11,744 nucleotides of DNA from Prevotellaceae bacterium (GTDB lineage: Bacteria > Bacteroidota > Bacteroidia > Bacteroidales > Bacteroidaceae): positions 1 through 11,744 of the forward strand of contig JAFLUS010000031.1 in the NCBI GenBank assembly GCA_022508685.1, in the 5' to 3' direction. Under the pieces are notes generated by a model. The model was not told where the DNA came from and did no database searches. It saw nothing but the letters and a program-made list of their open reading frames with translations. Position 1 is the stretch's first letter. Each line of letters begins with the position of its first letter. Below are positions 1 to 8,508 of this stretch, one piece after another. The position numbers were made by a program, and so were the translations under genes.

Positions 1-1
1 T

Positions 2-33
2 TTTGTATTGTGCTTACTTATTTGTAACTTCGC
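2..33 (+). promoter_or_regulatory. Predicted Bacteroidetes-type promoter of the rpiB operon
   Basis: TTTG at 2-5 is followed after 19 nt by TAACTTCG at 25-32, close to the Bacteroidetes -33 TTTG / -7 TAnnTTTG consensus with one mismatch in the -7 box. Transcription would start a few bases after 33, leaving a leader of roughly 35 nt before the rpiB start at 74. The element is near the window edge, so whether a gene upstream also reads through into rpiB cannot be judged. Confidence 0.55.
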
Positions 34-73
34 AGCCATAATGACCTAATTTTATTAAAAACACGAACAGAAT

Positions 74-517
74 ATGGATGTGAAGACTGTGGGAATTGCC
101 AGCGACCATGCGGCTTTCCCTCTGAAACAATTTGTAAAGCAGTATTTGGAAGAAAAGGGCATGGCGTATAAGGACTATGGGACTTATACGGAAGAATCGT
201 GCAACTATGCCACTTACGGACACGCACTTGCGGAGGGAATTGAACGCGGAGAAGTGTATCCGGGTATCGCCATGTGCGGTTCGGGCGAAGGCATCAACAT
301 GACGCTCAACAAGCATCAGTCGATTCGTGCCGGCCTGTGTTGGATGCCCGAAATTGCACATCTCATCCGACAGCACAACGATGCAAACGTGCTGGTGATG
401 CCGGGACGCTTCATCGACACTGACATGGCGCGACGCATTTTGGATGAATTCTTCGCGACTGAATTCGAAGGTGGTCGCCACCAACAGCGTATTGAGGACA
501 TTCCTGTAAAGAAATAG
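74..517 (+). CDS. rpiB: Ribose-5-phosphate isomerase B (RpiB/LacAB family)
   Basis: The 147-residue protein has the usual length and motifs of the RpiB/LacAB isomerases, which interconvert ribose 5-phosphate and ribulose 5-phosphate in the non-oxidative pentose phosphate pathway in the cytoplasm. Near the N-terminus SDHA (residues 10-13) matches the conserved Asp-His pair. MCGSGEGINM (67-76) carries the catalytic Cys68 and the phosphate-binding loop, followed by NKHQSIRAG (79-87). RQHNDANVL (99-107) holds the His that helps open the sugar ring, and MPGR (109-112) and Arg135/His136 fit phosphate-binding positions. The start at 74 lies about 40 nt after a good promoter. It is followed after 25 bp by the beta-galactosidase gene and probably co-transcribed with it. 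The allose-6-phosphate isomerase variant of the family is possible, but RpiB is the better default. Confidence 0.95.
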   Translation: MDVKTVGIASDHAAFPLKQFVKQYLEEKGMAYKDYGTYTEESCNYATYGHALAEGIERGEVYPGIAMCGSGEGINMTLNKHQSIRAGLCWMPEIAHLIRQHNDANVLVMPGRFIDTDMARRILDEFFATEFEGGRHQQRIEDIPVKK

Positions 518-542
518 CTGACTAACTAAAATCAATGATATC

Positions 543-2891
543 ATGATGAAAAAATTTGTCGCTCTGCTGTTGGCGGGTCTGCTGGCTATGCCAATGGCAG
601 CGCAATCGAAGAAGGGCGGGACGTTTGAAGCCGGCAATAAAACGTTTCTGCTGAATGGCAAGCCATTCGTGGTGAAGGCTGCCGAAGTGCATTACCCTCG
701 CATTCCGCGTCCATATTGGGACCACCGAATCAAAATGTGCAAGGCATTGGGCATGAACACCCTGTGTCTGTACGTGTTTTGGAACATCCACGAGCAGCGT
801 GAAGGAGAATTCGACTTCACGGGCAACAACGACGTGGCTGAATTCTGCCGCTTGGCGCAGAAGAACGGCATGTATGTCATCGTGCGTCCAGGTCCTTACG
901 TATGTGCAGAATGGGAGATGGGCGGTCTGCCATGGTGGTTGCTGAAGAAGAAAGATATTCGACTGCGCGAGCAAGACCCTTACTTCATGGAACGTGTGAA
1001 GATCTTTGAACAGAAGGTGGGTGAGCAACTGGCTCCGCTGACGATTCAGAATGGTGGTCCCATCATCATGGTGCAGGTGGAGAACGAATATGGTTCGTAT
1101 GGCGAAGACAAGCCTTACGTGAGTGCCATTCGTGACGAACTGCGCAACATCTATGGAAAGGAACTGGCTTTGTTCCAATGTGACTGGGCTTCCAACTTTG
1201 AAAAGAACGGACTGGATGACCTCGTTTGGACGATGAATTTCGGTACGGGCGCCAACATCGACCAGCAATTCCGTCGATTGAGTGAACTGCGTCCGCAGTC
1301 TCCGCTGATGTGTTCGGAATTTTGGAGCGGATGGTTTGACAAATGGGGTGCCCGCCACGAAACACGCGGTGCAAAGGACATGGTAGACGGCATGGACGAA
1401 ATGCTGTCGAAAGGCATCAGTTTCTCGCTCTACATGACGCATGGCGGTACGTCGTTCGGACACTGGGCTGGTGCCAACTCGCCCGGCTTTGCACCTGACG
1501 TGACTTCCTATGACTACGATGCTCCCATCAACGAGTACGGACTGGCTACACCGAAATTCTATGAACTCCGCACCATGATGGAGAAATACAACGACGGCAA
1601 GAAACTGCCGGATGTACCGAAAGCGCCGATGCCCATCGTCACCATACCGAAGTTTGAACTGACGGAGTTTGCTCCACTATACACGGGTATTGACAAAACC
1701 GAAAAAGGTGCGCTCAAGACGTTCGAAGAAATGGACATGGGTTGGGGTATGATGCAGTATGCTACCATATTGCCGGAAATTCCCAACGAAAGCCAACTCA
1801 CGGTGGAAGCCCACGATTTTGCCCAAGTGTTCATCGGCAGCAAGTACATCGGCAAGATTGACCGCGTGAAAAACGAAAAGACGCTGACGCTCCCGCCCGT
1901 GAAACGCGGAGAGACGCTCAGCATTCTCGTCGAAGGCATGGGACGCATCAACTTCGGACGTGCCATTAAAGACTTTAAGGGCATCGTGGGCGACGTGACC
2001 ATCACGACGACCATCAGTCCCGATGCGGTGGTCTATACGCCCGATGTTGAAATGACGCTGAAACCAACACACTGGAATTTGGCAACCATCCCCGATGACT
2101 ATGCCACTGCCGTAAAGGCATTGTCCACGAAGGACGCAAAACCCGGCGCAGACGGCAGCCGCGGTTACTATCGCGGTTATTTCAACCTGTCGAAAGTGGG
2201 CGATACGTTCCTCAACTTCGAAACGTGGGGAAAGGGACAAGTGTGGGTGAACGGACACGCACTCGGTCGCATCTGGAGCATCGGTCCGCAGCAAACACTC
2301 TACGTGCCCGGTTGCTGGTTGAAGAAGGGCAAGAACGAAATCATCGTGCTCGACATCGTCGGTCCCAATGAGAAAGTGGTTTGGGGACAGGATAAGCCCG
2401 AACTCGACAAACTGCAATTGGAAAAATCTAACAAGCACAACAACATCGGCGACAAGCCCGACCTGAATAGTGCAACACCGGCTGCTGTAGGACAGTTTGC
2501 AACGGGCAACGGATGGCAGACCGTGAAGTTCAACGCTCCGCAGCAAGGACGATTGCTCTGCATCGAAGCCCTCTCTACCCATGCCAACGACAACGTCGTG
2601 GCCATTGCCGAAATCTATGCACTCGGTGCCGACGGTAAGCGCATGAGCCGCGAACCTTGGACTGTGAAATATGCCGACAGCGAAGAGGAACACGGAAACC
2701 ATTGGGGCGACAAGGTCTACGACTTGCAAGAATCTACCTACTGGCAAACGGTGAAGGGAAGCGACACGCCCCATCTCCTCGTGATTGACCTCGGTTCGGA
2801 ACAGACTGTTACAGGTATTGAATATTTGCCGCGTGCCGAACAAGGTGCACCGGGCAGCATCAAAGACTACAAAATCTACATGGTGAAATAA
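543..2891 (+). CDS. Secreted GH35 beta-galactosidase with C-terminal F5/8 type C-like domain
   Basis: This 782-residue protein is a retaining exo-beta-galactosidase of glycoside hydrolase family 35, removing terminal beta-linked galactose from glycans. Residues 1-21 form a signal peptide (basic MMKK, hydrophobic core, cleavage near MAAQS). There is no lipobox Cys, so a soluble periplasmic or exported enzyme is likely. The catalytic TIM barrel spans about 30-345. VENEYG (179-184) supplies the acid/base Glu182 and CSEFW (257-261) the nucleophile Glu259, both intact. Beta-sandwich domains follow; GKGQVWVNGHALGRIW is typical of the GH35 jelly-roll. The last 140 or so residues, ending PGSIKDYKIYMVK, look like a discoidin/CBM32-type module that may bind sugar. 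Start 543 or the adjacent ATG at 546 is equally possible. The gene sits 25 bp after rpiB and 3 bp before uvrB. Substrate cannot be read from the sequence. Confidence 0.93.
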   Translation: MMKKFVALLLAGLLAMPMAAQSKKGGTFEAGNKTFLLNGKPFVVKAAEVHYPRIPRPYWDHRIKMCKALGMNTLCLYVFWNIHEQREGEFDFTGNNDVAEFCRLAQKNGMYVIVRPGPYVCAEWEMGGLPWWLLKKKDIRLREQDPYFMERVKIFEQKVGEQLAPLTIQNGGPIIMVQVENEYGSYGEDKPYVSAIRDELRNIYGKELALFQCDWASNFEKNGLDDLVWTMNFGTGANIDQQFRRLSELRPQSPLMCSEFWSGWFDKWGARHETRGAKDMVDGMDEMLSKGISFSLYMTHGGTSFGHWAGANSPGFAPDVTSYDYDAPINEYGLATPKFYELRTMMEKYNDGKKLPDVPKAPMPIVTIPKFELTEFAPLYTGIDKTEKGALKTFEEMDMGWGMMQYATILPEIPNESQLTVEAHDFAQVFIGSKYIGKIDRVKNEKTLTLPPVKRGETLSILVEGMGRINFGRAIKDFKGIVGDVTITTTISPDAVVYTPDVEMTLKPTHWNLATIPDDYATAVKALSTKDAKPGADGSRGYYRGYFNLSKVGDTFLNFETWGKGQVWVNGHALGRIWSIGPQQTLYVPGCWLKKGKNEIIVLDIVGPNEKVVWGQDKPELDKLQLEKSNKHNNIGDKPDLNSATPAAVGQFATGNGWQTVKFNAPQQGRLLCIEALSTHANDNVVAIAEIYALGADGKRMSREPWTVKYADSEEEHGNHWGDKVYDLQESTYWQTVKGSDTPHLLVIDLGSEQTVTGIEYLPRAEQGAPGSIKDYKIYMVK

Positions 2892-2894
2892 TCA

Positions 2895-4910
<2,016 letters not shown>

Positions 4911-5042
4911 TTATTTCGTCATTTTCAAAGCACTGCAAGACGCATTATTTCCGTGTTTTTGATAAAATGACAGGCATTTTACTATTGCTGCCGACATTTT
5001 GAAGATTTTTATTTGATAGTATTTGGCAAGTTGTAAAATTTA

Positions 5043-5061
5043 TCGAAATGCTGTTTTTCGA
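5043..5061. repeat. Small perfect hairpin abutting the tandem repeat array
   Basis: TCGAAA (5043-5048) and TTTCGA (5056-5061) form a perfect 6-bp inverted repeat with a 7-nt loop. The right arm ends at the base immediately before the first 22-bp repeat. No T-run follows, so a terminator function is unlikely. It may be chance in AT-rich DNA. Confidence 0.4.
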
Positions 5062-5127
5062 ACATCGCACTCTACGGCTTTGTACATCGCACTCTATAAA
5101 CTCGTGCATCGTACTCTACAACTTTGT
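5062..5127 (+). repeat. Three tandem 22-bp repeats (core CATCGCACTCTA)
   Basis: Units lie at 5062-5083, 5084-5105 and 5106-5127, with an exact period of 22. All begin with (A/G)CATCG followed by (C/T)ACTCTA, and units 1 and 3 end CTTTGT. By hand alignment unit 1 matches unit 2 at 16 of 22 positions and unit 3 at 18 of 22. The array lies about 150 bp after the uvrB stop. A related 22-bp-period array lies at 10024-10119 on the opposite strand. The function is unknown: 22 bp is about two helical turns, so repeated protein-binding sites are possible, as is a neutral repeat family. Confidence 0.85.
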
Positions 5128-5280
5128 GCGCTTTGAAGCAAAACTCCGTCGTCTGCGAAGAAATTTACATACTCTTCGGACTGCTACCATGTATCTGCCA
5201 TTGCAGACAATCATCAATGCAGAATGGTGAATATACTGGCATTATTCGCTTCACCGATATGGTAATAATATGTACTCCAC

Positions 5281-5316
5281 AGAGGAAGGTTTCATCGTTC
5301 AACCTCTTCATTTTTA
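5281..5316 (+). terminator. Weak terminator-like hairpin before rfbA
   Basis: AGGTT (5287-5291) can pair with AACCT (5301-5305) across a 9-nt loop. Flanking GAAG and CTTC add pairing if a two-base bulge is allowed, and ATTTTTA follows at 5310-5316. The stem is short and A/T-containing, so this is only a candidate end for transcripts coming from uvrB. Confidence 0.25.
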
Positions 5317-5368
5317 GCATATACCATGATTTTTTCTAGTTTGTCAATCAAAAATCTCGAGAATTTCG

Positions 5369-5376
5369 TAATTTTG
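5369..5376 (+). promoter_or_regulatory. Predicted -7 element of the rfbA promoter
   Basis: TAATTTTG at 5369-5376, followed by CAGCC, is a perfect match to the Bacteroidetes -7 consensus TAnnTTTG. The nearest TTTG upstream, at 5340-5343, is 25 nt away, longer than the usual 19-21, so the -33 element is weak or non-canonical. The leader to the rfbA start at 5426 would be about 45 nt. This makes rfbA an independent transcription unit. Confidence 0.5.
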
Positions 5377-5425
5377 CAGCCAAATAAGAAAATACATCAC
5401 ATCCTTAATACCCAATGAATAAAAC

Positions 5426-6322
5426 ATGAAAGGAATTGTTTTGGCAGGCGGTAGCGGCACACGTCTCTATCCCATTACAAAGGGAGTGAGTAAGCAACTC
5501 ATTCCTATATACGACAAACCGATGGTGTACTACCCCATCTCCGTACTGATGTTGGCGGGTATTCGCGACATTCTGATTATTTCCACACCGCACGACTTGC
5601 CGGGATTCCGACGGCTGTTGGGCGACGGAAGCGACTACGGTGTCCGTTTCGAATATGCCGAGCAGCCTTCGCCCGACGGATTGGCACAGGCTTTCCTCAT
5701 CGGCGAAGAGTTCATCGGCAACGATAGCGTTTGTCTCGTGCTTGGCGACAATATTTTCCACGGACGTGGTTTCACCAAGATGCTACGCGATGCCGTCCGC
5801 ACTGCGGAGCAGGACGACAAGGCTACGGTATTTGGCTATTGGGTGAATGACCCCGAACGCTATGGCGTAGCAGAATTTGACGGCGAAGGAAATTGCCTCA
5901 GCATCGAAGAAAAGCCTGCTGCTCCCAAGAGCAATTATGCCGTTGTCGGACTCTATTTCTATCCCAACGAAGTTGTGCAGGTGGCAAAGAATATCAAACC
6001 TTCGGCACGTGGAGAATTGGAAATTACAACCGTAAACCAAGTATTTCTCTCCGAACAAAGGCTGAAAGTACAGCGATTGGGACGCGGATTCGCATGGCTC
6101 GACACAGGTACGCACGAATCACTGAGCGAGGCTTCGACCTACATCGAAGTGTTGGAAAAACGCACGGGATTGAAAATCGCCTGTCTCGAAGGCATTGCGT
6201 ACCACTCCGGATGGATTGACGAACAGAAACTGCGCGAAGTGGCTGAACCGATGAGACGCAACGAGTACGGTCAGTATCTGCTGCAATTGGCAGATACGCG
6301 CTACTTTGGCGAAAGGGATTAA
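5426..6322 (+). CDS. rfbA: Glucose-1-phosphate thymidylyltransferase (RmlA/RfbA)
   Basis: The 298-residue enzyme joins glucose 1-phosphate and dTTP to give dTDP-glucose and pyrophosphate, the first step toward dTDP-L-rhamnose and other deoxysugars of surface polysaccharides. It shows the nucleotide-binding signature [13 protein letters not shown] (6-18), Lys23 in [14 protein letters not shown] (19-32), LGDNIFHG (106-113) with metal-binding Asp108, EEKP (161-164), GELEITTVN (196-204) and WLDTGTH (224-230) with metal-binding Asp226. Length and motifs match the short RmlA form closely. Transcription probably starts at its own promoter near 5380. It stands alone: the genes for later rhamnose steps (rfbB, rfbC, rfbD) are not beside it, and rsmD converges on it with a 10-bp gap. 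Confidence 0.96.
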   Translation: MKGIVLAGGSGTRLYPITKGVSKQLIPIYDKPMVYYPISVLMLAGIRDILIISTPHDLPGFRRLLGDGSDYGVRFEYAEQPSPDGLAQAFLIGEEFIGNDSVCLVLGDNIFHGRGFTKMLRDAVRTAEQDDKATVFGYWVNDPERYGVAEFDGEGNCLSIEEKPAAPKSNYAVVGLYFYPNEVVQVAKNIKPSARGELEITTVNQVFLSEQRLKVQRLGRGFAWLDTGTHESLSEASTYIEVLEKRTGLKIACLEGIAYHSGWIDEQKLREVAEPMRRNEYGQYLLQLADTRYFGERD

Positions 6323-6332
6323 GCCTATCTAT

Positions 6333-6872
6333 TTATTCGAAGAAACTGAAATTGACGGAACCATAGGCGCGATGTTCCGCGAAACGAGGGTGCGAGGCAA
6401 ACGAATCACGTTTGCCATGCTCCAACACGAACAATCCTTTTTCGCGCAGCAATCCTGACGCAAAGACGAGGTCGGGAATCTCCTTCAGGTTGGGCAACGC
6501 ATAAGGCGGGTCGGCAAAGATGATGTCAAACGCAGGTGCCTGCCCTGCTTTCAAATAACGAAAGACATCGGCATGGAGCGGTACCCACGCTTCGTCGTTC
6601 AATGCTTGTGCCGTCCGTCGCAGAAATTGCCAGTGCTGAAAGTCCTTTTCTACGCTGACCACACGGCTGCAACCGCGCGACAGCAGTTCGAGGCTGATTG
6701 AACCGGTGCCCGCAAAGAGGTCGAGTGCTGTAGGTTCCGCATCGAAATCCACATACACATTGTGCAGGATATTGAACAGACTTTCCTTCGCAAAGTCGGT
6801 CGTCGGACGTGCCTTGAACGTATGCGGCACATCGAAGCGTTTGTGTCGGTATTTTCCGCCGATAATTCTCAT
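6333..6872 (-). CDS. rsmD: 16S rRNA (guanine966-N2)-methyltransferase RsmD
   Basis: The 179-residue protein is of the RsmD family, S-adenosylmethionine-dependent enzymes that methylate the exocyclic amine of G966 (E. coli numbering) in 16S rRNA, near the P site. MRIIGGKYRHKRF opens the protein as in other members, and RPTTDFAKESLFNIL (22-36) is the family's RNA-contact segment. DLFAGTGSISLELLSRG (51-67) is the SAM-binding motif I, and DPPY (121-124) is the catalytic NPPY-type motif. It is the last gene of a minus-strand operon, starting 6 bp after the stop of the DUF3822 gene. Its 3' end faces rfbA across 10 bp, leaving no room for a separate terminator. Confidence 0.95.
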   Translation of the reverse strand: MRIIGGKYRHKRFDVPHTFKARPTTDFAKESLFNILHNVYVDFDAEPTALDLFAGTGSISLELLSRGCSRVVSVEKDFQHWQFLRRTAQALNDEAWVPLHADVFRYLKAGQAPAFDIIFADPPYALPNLKEIPDLVFASGLLREKGLFVLEHGKRDSFASHPRFAEHRAYGSVNFSFFE

Positions 6873-6878
6873 GTGTCG

Positions 6879-7688
6879 TCAAAATCCGCAGACCAACAGT
6901 GTCTGCAAGTCGTAAGGAATGGTAGTATTGCCACGCGTCACCGTGTCGCGAAAATCTTCATTTCGCTCTATCAACGACACGTCTTTAATGAAATAGCGAA
7001 TCTTGTCCACCAGTTCTGCGCTCCGCTCGCCGTCGGATACGACCGACAGCGCGTCGTCCAACTGATTGAAGCCCAACTGTTGCCAAATGTTGAGGATATA
7101 ATATTGTGCATCGGCAATACCATTGACGGAATAGGTGTTGGCAAACAGCATACGGCCTTGATTGAAGCAGTAGATTGTGGCTTCTCCATCGTGCAAATAG
7201 ACGAACATCCGGCGATGCTTACCGATGATGCTGCGTTCGCTGAAGAACTCTACCAACGTAGACGCTGAAGCATAGAATCGTGCACGTGGAAAATCGTCGA
7301 GCAGCAACTGGCGTACATTCTTGTCGAGTCCGAAAATAATGGCAATGCCGGCACGTCGCAGCAGATTGTACGATACGTGCGTGCGTTCGGTGCCCGGAAA
7401 TACGAAGTGAAAGACGTCGTCCACGTGTTCGCGGTCGAATGCCACGGCAGGAACGGTGGTAAACTGCGGTGTCGTAATCAGCACATTCACACGTTGGTAA
7501 GGCTGTTGCAGAAGCGGTTCTGTGCGCAATGCCTCCTTCAGATTAGCAGCCATCGACACCACAGGCTTCACCTCCACCGTCTTGTAGGTGTAGCGTGGCA
7601 GCCCTGCCGGCGCATAGATGCAAAAAGAAAGTCCATCCGTACTGATGCGGATGGACAGACTTTTATGAATGGTGGTTTCGTTACTCAT
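6879..7688 (-). CDS. DUF3822 family protein
   Basis: This 269-residue protein looks like the Bacteroidetes DUF3822 family, whose function is not established to my knowledge. Recognisable parts are an N-terminal beta-rich segment (about 10-45), RTHVSYNLLRRAGI (102-115), and a central stretch FVYLHDGEATIYCFNQGRML (162-181) followed by FANTYSVNGIADAQYYILNIW (182-202). These alternating strand and helix blocks resemble actin/hexokinase-like folds such as PilM and GspL. That resemblance is a judgement from pattern, not a search. There is no signal peptide or membrane segment, so it should be cytoplasmic. It lies between a pilin-like protein (3-bp gap) and rsmD (6-bp gap). Pairing with rsmD is, as I recall, common in Bacteroidetes. 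The role may be structural or regulatory. Confidence 0.8.
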   Translation of the reverse strand: MSNETTIHKSLSIRISTDGLSFCIYAPAGLPRYTYKTVEVKPVVSMAANLKEALRTEPLLQQPYQRVNVLITTPQFTTVPAVAFDREHVDDVFHFVFPGTERTHVSYNLLRRAGIAIIFGLDKNVRQLLLDDFPRARFYASASTLVEFFSERSIIGKHRRMFVYLHDGEATIYCFNQGRMLFANTYSVNGIADAQYYILNIWQQLGFNQLDDALSVVSDGERSAELVDKIRYFIKDVSLIERNEDFRDTVTRGNTTIPYDLQTLLVCGF

Positions 7689-7691
7689 GTC

Positions 7692-8375
7692 TTACTCCCA
7701 GTTACCCGCCATTTTGTTGTTGGTATCTTTCAGGTCACCGATGCGTAAGCCATACCACTCACCGTCTACGTCGTCACCACTTTCATCGAACAAGTCGGCT
7801 TTGTTCTTGCCCAACTTCTTGAGGGTCGATTTCAAGTTCTTGATGCGTTTTGGAGCAATTCCGTACATATAGTCATCGAGAGCAGCGCGGGCTTCAACCA
7901 ATACCACCCATTCTTCTGCTTTCAGATTGTATTGTTCGGCTTTGCGCAACTGAATCACAGCACCTTCCTTGCCGACCGGCACCAGTTTCAGCGAGTCGGG
8001 ATTGCTGATGCCAAGCATCTCTGCTGCTGCCACCCAAATGGTATCACGCTTAATCAATCCTTTTTCAACGGCTTCGCGTTCCGTCATTCCCGCTTCCAAT
8101 TGGTCGTCAGTGAGTTCGCCTTCCTTGATGACTTTGTCCACCGCACGGTCGTTCTTCACGTAGTCTACCAATGAGTCAATGTCGCCGCAATAGTAGCCAT
8201 TGCTCTTTTTGAAACTTTCTTCAGCCTCGCGAATCTGAATCAGACGGGCAATGACTGCCTTTTCGCGTGATGCTTTCTCTTCGTCGAACTGAATGTCACT
8301 GTAAATACTCATGTAGCAGGCGTACACCAAGCCCAGCGTACAGATTCCCAAAAGGATTACAATAATTTTTTTCAT
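7692..8375 (-). CDS. Membrane-anchored pilin-like hypothetical protein of Bacteroidetes
   Basis: The 227-residue protein begins MKK and has one hydrophobic segment (about 4-23), then a charged helix EEKASREKAVIARLIQIREA (32-51) leading into EESFKKSNGYYCGDIDSLV (52-70). That layout, one membrane helix running into a long amphipathic helix and then a Tyr-rich loop, is like the N-terminal half of type II/IV pilins and pseudopilins. The classical prepilin peptidase site (G before FxxxE) is absent. Cys20 follows VYA, so a lipoprotein is possible, although Tyr at -2 is unusual. The C-terminus GLRIGDL...NNKMAGNWE matches an uncharacterised Bacteroidetes family as I remember it. Most of the protein would be outside the inner membrane. 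It is the first gene of the operon with DUF3822 and rsmD. The function is unknown. Confidence 0.75.
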   Translation of the reverse strand: MKKIIVILLGICTLGLVYACYMSIYSDIQFDEEKASREKAVIARLIQIREAEESFKKSNGYYCGDIDSLVDYVKNDRAVDKVIKEGELTDDQLEAGMTEREAVEKGLIKRDTIWVAAAEMLGISNPDSLKLVPVGKEGAVIQLRKAEQYNLKAEEWVVLVEARAALDDYMYGIAPKRIKNLKSTLKKLGKNKADLFDESGDDVDGEWYGLRIGDLKDTNNKMAGNWE

Positions 8376-8404
8376 GATATATGCTTTTAATTATTTCTTT
8401 TTCG

Positions 8405-8412
8405 TAATTTTG
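8405..8412 (+). promoter_or_regulatory. Predicted -7 element for the helicase gene
   Basis: TAATTTTG at 8405-8412, followed by C, matches TAnnTTTG exactly. No TTTG is found 19-21 nt upstream (only a T-rich stretch), so the -33 half is weak. Transcription from about 8418 gives a leader of about 90 nt before the helicase start at 8509. It also argues against the in-frame ATG at 8374, which lies upstream of this promoter. Confidence 0.45.
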
Positions 8413-8414
8413 CC

Positions 8415-8439
8415 GTGTGATTTATGCACAAAATCACAC
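8415..8439. promoter_or_regulatory. Perfect 9-bp inverted repeat between divergent promoters
   Basis: GTGTGATTT (8415-8423) is repeated in inverted form as AAATCACAC (8431-8439) around a 7-nt spacer. The symmetry and position, over the predicted start of rightward transcripts and just inside the leftward ones, suit an operator for a dimeric regulator. Alternatively it is a hairpin at the 5' end of either mRNA. No regulator gene is adjacent to suggest which. Confidence 0.5.
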
Positions 8440-8449
8440 ATTCCACGTG

Positions 8450-8457
8450 CAAAAATA
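8450..8457 (-). promoter_or_regulatory. Predicted -7 element for the pilin-like/DUF3822/rsmD operon
   Basis: On the minus strand TATTTTTG (8457 down to 8450), followed by C, matches TAnnTTTG. The -33 region is T-rich but has no clear TTTG. Transcription would start near 8444 and give a leader of about 70 nt before the start codon at 8375. The resulting RNA overlaps the opposite-strand helicase transcript by about 25 nt. Confidence 0.4.
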
Positions 8458-8508
8458 GTGAAAAGAAATGAAAAGCCGTGCGAACAGTGCACTTTTTTTT
8501 CAAAAAAG

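Larger units (their letters stand above)
4911..5425. other. 515-bp AT-rich intergenic region between uvrB and rfbA
   Basis: No convincing gene lies here. The one open frame of note (5048-5230, 60 codons) runs through the tandem repeats and resembles nothing I know. The region holds a small hairpin (5043-5061), three 22-bp tandem repeats (5062-5127), a weak hairpin plus T-run (5281-5316) and the rfbA promoter (-7 at 5369). No strong terminator directly follows uvrB. The remaining parts, 4911-5042 and 5128-5280, show no structure I can name. An unannotated small RNA is possible but not supported by a clear promoter-terminator pair. Confidence 0.6.

Noticed and set aside
1677..2843. Long antisense open frame (388 codons) opposite the beta-galactosidase gene
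   Set aside because: The plus strand carries an unmistakable GH35 enzyme over the same bases. The antisense frame is a shadow of GC-rich codons, as are those at 522-1463 and 3339-4121.
5062..5127. CRISPR array
   Set aside because: The 22-bp units are directly contiguous without spacers, and no cas genes are present.
5048..5230. 60-codon open frame in the uvrB-rfbA gap
   Set aside because: It runs through the tandem repeats, its translation has no recognisable pattern, and an overlapping frame of similar length is equally open. It looks like a chance ORF.
7692..8375. True type IV prepilin
   Set aside because: There is no prepilin peptidase cleavage motif and no Glu at position 5 of a mature hydrophobic helix. 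Only the general architecture is pilin-like.
8476..8500. Intrinsic terminator before the helicase (GTGC ... GCAC then a run of eight T)
   Set aside because: The stem is only 4 bp and would stop the helicase's own transcript. It more likely belongs to the leader.
8374..8508. 45-residue N-terminal extension of the helicase from ATG 8374
   Set aside because: It is Phe/Cys-rich and unlike helicase N-termini, overlaps the start codon of the divergent gene, and contains the predicted promoter and palindrome. ATG 8509 gives a normal helicase start.
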